Source of the DNA: Fragilaria crotonensis
Lineage: Eukaryota > Bacillariophyta > Fragilariophyceae > Fragilariales > Fragilariaceae
Direction of reading: 5' to 3'
NCBI GenBank assembly: GCA_022925895.1
Contig: JAKSYS010000433.1
Coordinates: forward strand, 1 to 53,271
Length of the DNA: 53,271 nt
Shown here: piece by piece, positions 52,201 to 53,271 of the stretch
How the letters are laid out: the number at the start of each line of letters is the position of its first letter
How positions within the stretch are numbered: position 1 is the stretch's first letter
Program-made: the position numbers and the translations under genes
The notes under the pieces: model-generated
Seen by the model: the letters and a program-made list of their open reading frames with translations, nothing else
The model's database searches: none
What the model was told of the DNA's origin: nothing

Positions 52201-53271
52201 GTGCAGTCTCCACCCGCACCCCAGCCTACGCGCATTCGCGCCTGTCCCAGCACCCACCGGCGTAACGTTCGCCAACAGCACTGGTGCATCTGGCAAACGC
52301 CGACGACGCAACCTTCGCCTACGCAAACACCGTCGTTTCTCCACCGTCGAAAACGATCCACCCTCGCAAGTTCCCGCCGGCCACCAGCGTTCCACCTCGT
52401 ACCGTGGCGTCCACACCCCGGCACACGCTCCAAGCATCTACACCACGTTGCGGCTTGCACACGCGCCCTTCATCGACGATGCGTGCCCAGTCCCCTTCTC
52501 CCCAGCCAACCACTGCCCAGCATGCACCATTGTGCATTTCACGGTCACGCGATCAATCCCGACACCGGTAAAATCGCCGAATATCGCGAACTCAGTCAGT
52601 GTAGCGATGGGCCCATCTGGCAGGCCTCGAACGCCGACGAAATCGGGCGCTTAGCGCAGGGTTTCGGGGCCATCAAAGGCACCAACACCATTTTCTTTAT
52701 CCACCCATCGGCCATGCCTGCAGGCCGCAAAGCGACATACCTTCGTGTCGTTTCTGCCCTCCGACCCGAGGAAAGTCAACCTTATCGCATCCGATGGACC
52801 GTTGGTGGCGACAAAGTGGATTATCCCTGGCGTCAGCACCAAGACCGGATCTCACAACTGCAAAATTACTCATCATCAGTGTGTGTCCACTCCCAACGCC
52901 AAATTCCTGACCGCCGACTTAAAGGATTTCTACCTCCCGGCACACCAATGTCCCGATATGAATACATGCGAGTGCCCATTTGATGCTCCCGAGGCAATCA
53001 TCGAACAATACAACCTGACCCCGCTTCCCACAACGGTTACGTCTACGTTGAGATACGCCGCGGCATGTACGGCCTCCCAAGCCGGGCGCCTCGCCAACGA
53101 TCAACTCATCGCGTGCCTCGCCCCACGGCTACGCACCTTGCCCGTTGACGCCAGGCCTTTGGAAACACACAACACGTGATATCGTCTTCAGTCTTGTCGT
53201 CGATGACTTTGGCATTCGCTACACCGATCGCGCTGATGCTGACCATCTTATCGCCACCCTCAAAGCCTCGT
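49271..53271 (+). mobile_element. Degraded Ty1/copia retrotransposon, CoDi-like, truncated by window end
   Basis: Coding remnants run in the copia order. Gag: FPQVSHAHPRQANKHHVAV (49300), then in another frame the SDADYLARAGIPFIVPVHPG region and WNFDDPIEDLWAKIQ (49765). A Cys/His remnant: CWTHGLSPHRMHTSITCLHK (about 50150). Aspartic protease: ADSGSTAHF (50458). Integrase: RLDNECSVALKTFLDAE (about 51400), then HRRNAAERAIRTFKT and ending with GWYTGPALESYRCYTVW. Reverse transcriptase: GGDKVDYPW, TADLKDFYL (52912), CTASQAGRLANDQLI and the VVDDFGI active-site region (~53195). Protein order gag-protease-integrase-RT marks Ty1/copia. The frame shifts many times, so the copy is inactive. RNase H and the 3' LTR lie beyond the window. 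Confidence 0.9.

Noticed and set aside
1-53271. tRNA, rRNA and CRISPR arrays
   Set aside because: Reading both strands, no tRNA T-loop/acceptor pairing, rRNA core or spaced direct-repeat array stood out. A tRNAscan run would settle the tRNA question.

Overview
The window is nuclear DNA from a photosynthetic stramenopile, almost certainly a diatom. The evidence is a diatom-type DUF6824 protein, a CoDi-like Ty1/copia retrotransposon, short (70-154 nt) GT-AG introns, and several proteins that begin with a signal peptide followed by an ASAFAP-like F residue, the bipartite plastid presequence of diatoms. About twenty protein genes lie on both strands, separated by AT-rich spacers full of GTAC and TACCGGTA palindromes. 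I could not name the species.

Layout. 0.1-3.3 kb: a decayed DDE-superfamily transposase gene (-). 3.7-5.7 kb: two plastid-targeted proteins, an mTERF-like membrane protein and a P-loop kinase (+). 5.8-8 kb: an ABCG half-transporter with four exons (-). 8.8-10.3 kb: a MORN-repeat protein (-). 11-12.2 kb: class II dihydroorotase (-). 13-13.6 kb: a conserved stramenopile protein with a one-base frameshift (-). 13.7-16.5 kb: a gene-poor stretch with coding remnants. 16.6-19.5 kb: a 976-residue repeat plus coiled-coil protein (+). 19.7-21.6 kb: a class I glutamine amidotransferase (-) and a small two-helix membrane protein (+). 21.7-26.1 kb: a duplicated membrane-anchored family, one copy broken, flanking a GPKOW/Spp2 G-patch splicing factor. 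26.9-29.7 kb: PRP3 (+) and a frameshifted ankyrin protein (-). 31.8-33.3 kb: plastid homoserine dehydrogenase (+). 34.2-38.4 kb: a PH / coiled-coil / poly-Q / J-like protein (+) convergent with a 3-ketoacyl-CoA synthase (-). 39.7-42.8 kb: the DUF6824 protein (-) divergent from plastid IF-3 (+). 43.8-45.5 kb: a histidine-phosphatase (phosphoglycerate mutase) family protein (+). 45.9-48.8 kb: a nest of non-autonomous inverted-repeat elements. 49-53.3 kb: a degraded Ty1/copia element running off the end.

Functional themes: plastid metabolism and gene expression (homoserine dehydrogenase, IF-3, mTERF-like protein, kinase), core spliceosome (GPKOW and PRP3 within 3.5 kb), lipid and solute handling (KCS, ABCG), and pyrimidine synthesis (dihydroorotase). 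No operon-like organisation is seen or expected. Intron boundaries were inferred by eye from GT-AG sites, reading frame and family conservation. For five genes the spliced length is an exact multiple of three and protein conservation runs across the junctions.

The most notable signals are: nested DNA elements in which one appears to have inserted into the left boundary of another; a segmental duplication carrying the tail of the neighbouring G-patch gene; four places where otherwise well-preserved genes carry a single-base frameshift or decay by frameshifts; a family of long perfect GTACTACCGGTAGTAC palindromes in spacers; and an unusual PH-to-J-like domain fusion.
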